Assembly (NCBI GenBank): GCA_964529715.1
Contig: CAZGXI010000020.1
Coordinates: 26,035 to 90,034, forward strand
Reading direction: 5' to 3'
Origin: CAZGXI01 sp964529715
GTDB taxonomy: Bacteria > Chloroflexota > Anaerolineae > Aggregatilineales > Ch27
DNA length: 64,000 nt
Shown: in pieces, positions 62,274 to 64,000 of the stretch
How the letters are laid out: every line of letters starts with the position of its first letter
Position numbering within the stretch: the stretch's first letter is position 1
Made by a program: the position numbers and the translations under genes
Notes under the pieces: model-generated
The model's database searches: none
Told to the model about the DNA's origin: nothing
The model's input: only the letters and a program-made list of their open reading frames with translations

Positions 62274-63836
62274 ATGAATACCGTAGCCATCTACGACACC
62301 ACGCTCCGCGACGGAACGCAACGCGAAGGAATCTCGCTTTCTGTCGAGGACAAGTTGAAGATCGCCCGACTGCTGGATAACCTGGGCGTGGCCTACATCG
62401 AGGGTGGTTGGCCCGGCTCGAATCCGAAGGATGCCGAGTTTTTTCGCAGGGCCGAGGAAATACGCTTCCAGTCTGCCCGGCTGGCTGCCTTCGGCATGAC
62501 ATGCCGTGTGGGCGGCAACCCTGCCGATGACGCCAATATCCGCGCCCTGCTGGACGCCCACACGCCCGTCGTGACCGTCGTCGGTAAAACGTCCATGCTG
62601 CACGTGGAAGAGGTGCTGCGCACCACGCCGGAGGAAAACTTGCGCCTCATCCGCGAAAGCGTGCGCTACCTCAAGAGCCGGGGCAAGGAAGTGATTTACG
62701 ACGCCGAGCACTTTTTCGACGGTTTCAAACTGAACGCCGACTATTCCCTGGCGACGCTGCAAGCCGCCGTCGAAGGCGGCGCGGATGTGGTGGTGCTGTG
62801 CGATACCAACGGCGGCAGTATGTATTGGGAAATAGAGGCTATGGTCGCACGGGTCATGGAAACGTTACCCGGCGTCGCACTGGGCATTCATACCCACAAT
62901 GACGGCGAATCCGCCGTCGCCAACAGCCTGGCTGCCATCCGACAGGGCGCGCGACACGTACAGGGGACAATTAACGGCTACGGTGAACGGTGCGGCAACG
63001 CCAACCTGTGCTCGATTATCCCCGATCTTGAACTGAAAATGGGGTTCCGCTGCCTGCCAGACGGCGCGCTGCGCAGCCTCAGCCACATCTCGCGCACGGT
63101 AGCCGAGATCGCCAATCTCGCCCCAGACGACCACCAGGCTTACGTTGGCAAGAGCGCCTTTGCCCACAAGGGCGGCATCCACGTGGCAGCCATGCGCCGC
63201 ACCGTCCAGAGCTACCAGCACATCGATCCGGCTGTCGTGGGCAATGAAATGCGCTTCCTCGTTTCGGACCTGTCTGGGCGCGGCAACGTGCTGCATCAGG
63301 CCGAAAAGCTGGGGATGAACCTCTCCTCGGAGAAAGCTCAAGGCATTCTTGAAGAGATCAAGCAGCTCGAACATGAGGGCTTTGTCTTTGAAGGCGCAGA
63401 GGCGTCAGTTCGCCTGATGCTGCATCGCTCGCAGGAAGGTTACACGCCGCCCTTTGAACTGCTCGACTTTGTGGTGATGGTCGCACGACATAAAGGACGT
63501 GGTCTGATCACCGAGGCGACGGTCAAACTGCGTGTAGATGGCGAAACCCTGCACACCGTCGCGGAAGGCAATGGCCCGGTCAACGCCCTGGACCATGCCA
63601 TGCGCAAGGCGTTGACGCCTGTCTATCCCCGGCTGGCAGAGTTCCAACTGGCTGACTATAAAGTGCGCATTGTGAACAGCAACCAGGGCACTGCCGCCAC
63701 CACGCGCGTGCTGATCGATACCCAGAACGGCCATGAACGTTGGAGCACCGTCGGGGCGGGGCCAAACATCATCGACGCCTCGTGGCGCGCCCTGGTAGAC
63801 AGCGTTGAGTACGGTCTTTCACTCGCAAAGGTATAG
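62274..63836 (+). CDS. cimA: Citramalate synthase
   Basis: Makes citramalate from pyruvate and acetyl-CoA, giving a threonine-independent route to 2-oxobutyrate and isoleucine. Seen: IYDTTLRDGTQREGISLSVE and IEGGWPGSNPKDAEFF, which mark CimA rather than LeuA, then GIHTHNDGESAVANSLAAI, INGYGERCGNANLCSII and a C-terminal regulatory domain (about residues 400-510). Its 520 aa fit. It shares LeuCD and LeuB with the leucine pathway. Confidence 0.94.
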   Translation: MNTVAIYDTTLRDGTQREGISLSVEDKLKIARLLDNLGVAYIEGGWPGSNPKDAEFFRRAEEIRFQSARLAAFGMTCRVGGNPADDANIRALLDAHTPVVTVVGKTSMLHVEEVLRTTPEENLRLIRESVRYLKSRGKEVIYDAEHFFDGFKLNADYSLATLQAAVEGGADVVVLCDTNGGSMYWEIEAMVARVMETLPGVALGIHTHNDGESAVANSLAAIRQGARHVQGTINGYGERCGNANLCSIIPDLELKMGFRCLPDGALRSLSHISRTVAEIANLAPDDHQAYVGKSAFAHKGGIHVAAMRRTVQSYQHIDPAVVGNEMRFLVSDLSGRGNVLHQAEKLGMNLSSEKAQGILEEIKQLEHEGFVFEGAEASVRLMLHRSQEGYTPPFELLDFVVMVARHKGRGLITEATVKLRVDGETLHTVAEGNGPVNALDHAMRKALTPVYPRLAEFQLADYKVRIVNSNQGTAATTRVLIDTQNGHERWSTVGAGPNIIDASWRALVDSVEYGLSLAKV

Positions 63837-63840
63837 AAAC

Positions 63841-64000
63841 ATGAAAGCAAAGATCACCCTCCTTCCGGGGGACGGAATCGGCCCGGAAGTCGTTTCACAG
63901 GCTGTGCGCGTGCTTGACGGCGTCGCCGCGTCTGGCGGGCACCGTTTTGAATACGTCGAGGCACGGATCGGCGGCTGCGCCATCGACGCGACGGGGAATC
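63841..64000 (+). CDS. leuB: 3-isopropylmalate dehydrogenase (5' part, runs off the window)
   Basis: Only the first 53 codons are present: ITLLPGDGIGPEVVSQAVRV is the diagnostic N terminus of the isopropylmalate/isocitrate dehydrogenase family. Position after leuD and cimA points to leuB. It would oxidise both isopropylmalate and methylmalate in this operon. Confidence 0.88.
   Translation, partial: MKAKITLLPGDGIGPEVVSQAVRVLDGVAASGGHRFEYVEARIGGCAIDATGN

Overview
The window looks like a chromosomal segment of an uncultured Chloroflexota bacterium, probably class Anaerolineae. This is an inference from the gene set: secreted proteins with Thr/Pro-rich linkers joined to SH3b or LysM domains, tandem S41 proteases, several GT4 glycosyltransferases, HisZ, and high-GC coding. 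Two runs of N (100 bp and 10 bp) show it is a scaffold, probably from a metagenome. No insertion sequence, integrase, phage gene, CRISPR array or rRNA was seen.

Layout. 0.2-4 kb: two S41 proteases, smpB and an unknown protein. 4-13.8 kb: a signalling or conflict-like region with a STAND/TPR ATPase, tRNA-Arg, a caspase-kinase fusion, a membrane SH3b protein, a second P-loop ATPase, an SPFH membrane protein on the other strand, and a LysM surface protein broken by an assembly gap. 13.9-22 kb: DNA repair, with a degenerate UvrD-like protein, an intact UvrD-family helicase, a 4Fe-4S PD-(D/E)XK nuclease, RecJ and YigZ. 22-31 kb: envelope genes (LCP protein, SH3b proteins, four glycosyltransferases, a beta-lactamase-fold protein). 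31-42 kb: CoaE, a DtxR-type regulator, a GltD-like oxidoreductase, a ferredoxin-NADP reductase, a GH3 hexosaminidase, an FtsX/LolD-type ABC transporter and an L,D-transpeptidase. 42-64 kb: amino-acid biosynthesis (hisZ, hisG, hisD, sqdB-like, asd, pheA, argG, argH, ilvB, ilvN, ilvC, leuA, leuC, leuD, cimA and the start of leuB).

The most striking signal is in the gaps of the last block. Upstream of argG is a 30-codon reading frame with seven Arg codons in its first 14, then an intrinsic terminator whose loop is perfectly complementary over 11 nt to a segment inside the leader frame. Upstream of ilvB is a 34-codon frame with a dense Leu/Ile/Val run, a very strong terminator, and a matching 11-bp antiterminator. 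A Leu-rich frame with a near-consensus Shine-Dalgarno sequence overlaps the start of leuA. I read the first two as ribosome-mediated transcription attenuators and the third as a possible translational leader. An arginine-sensing leader peptide of this kind in bacteria is, to my knowledge, unusual.

The second point of interest is the caspase/kinase-fold protein encoded with a membrane SH3b protein and a STAND-like ATPase. It resembles the effector and NTPase pairings described for bacterial biological-conflict systems, but its function here is inferred from domains and neighbourhood only.
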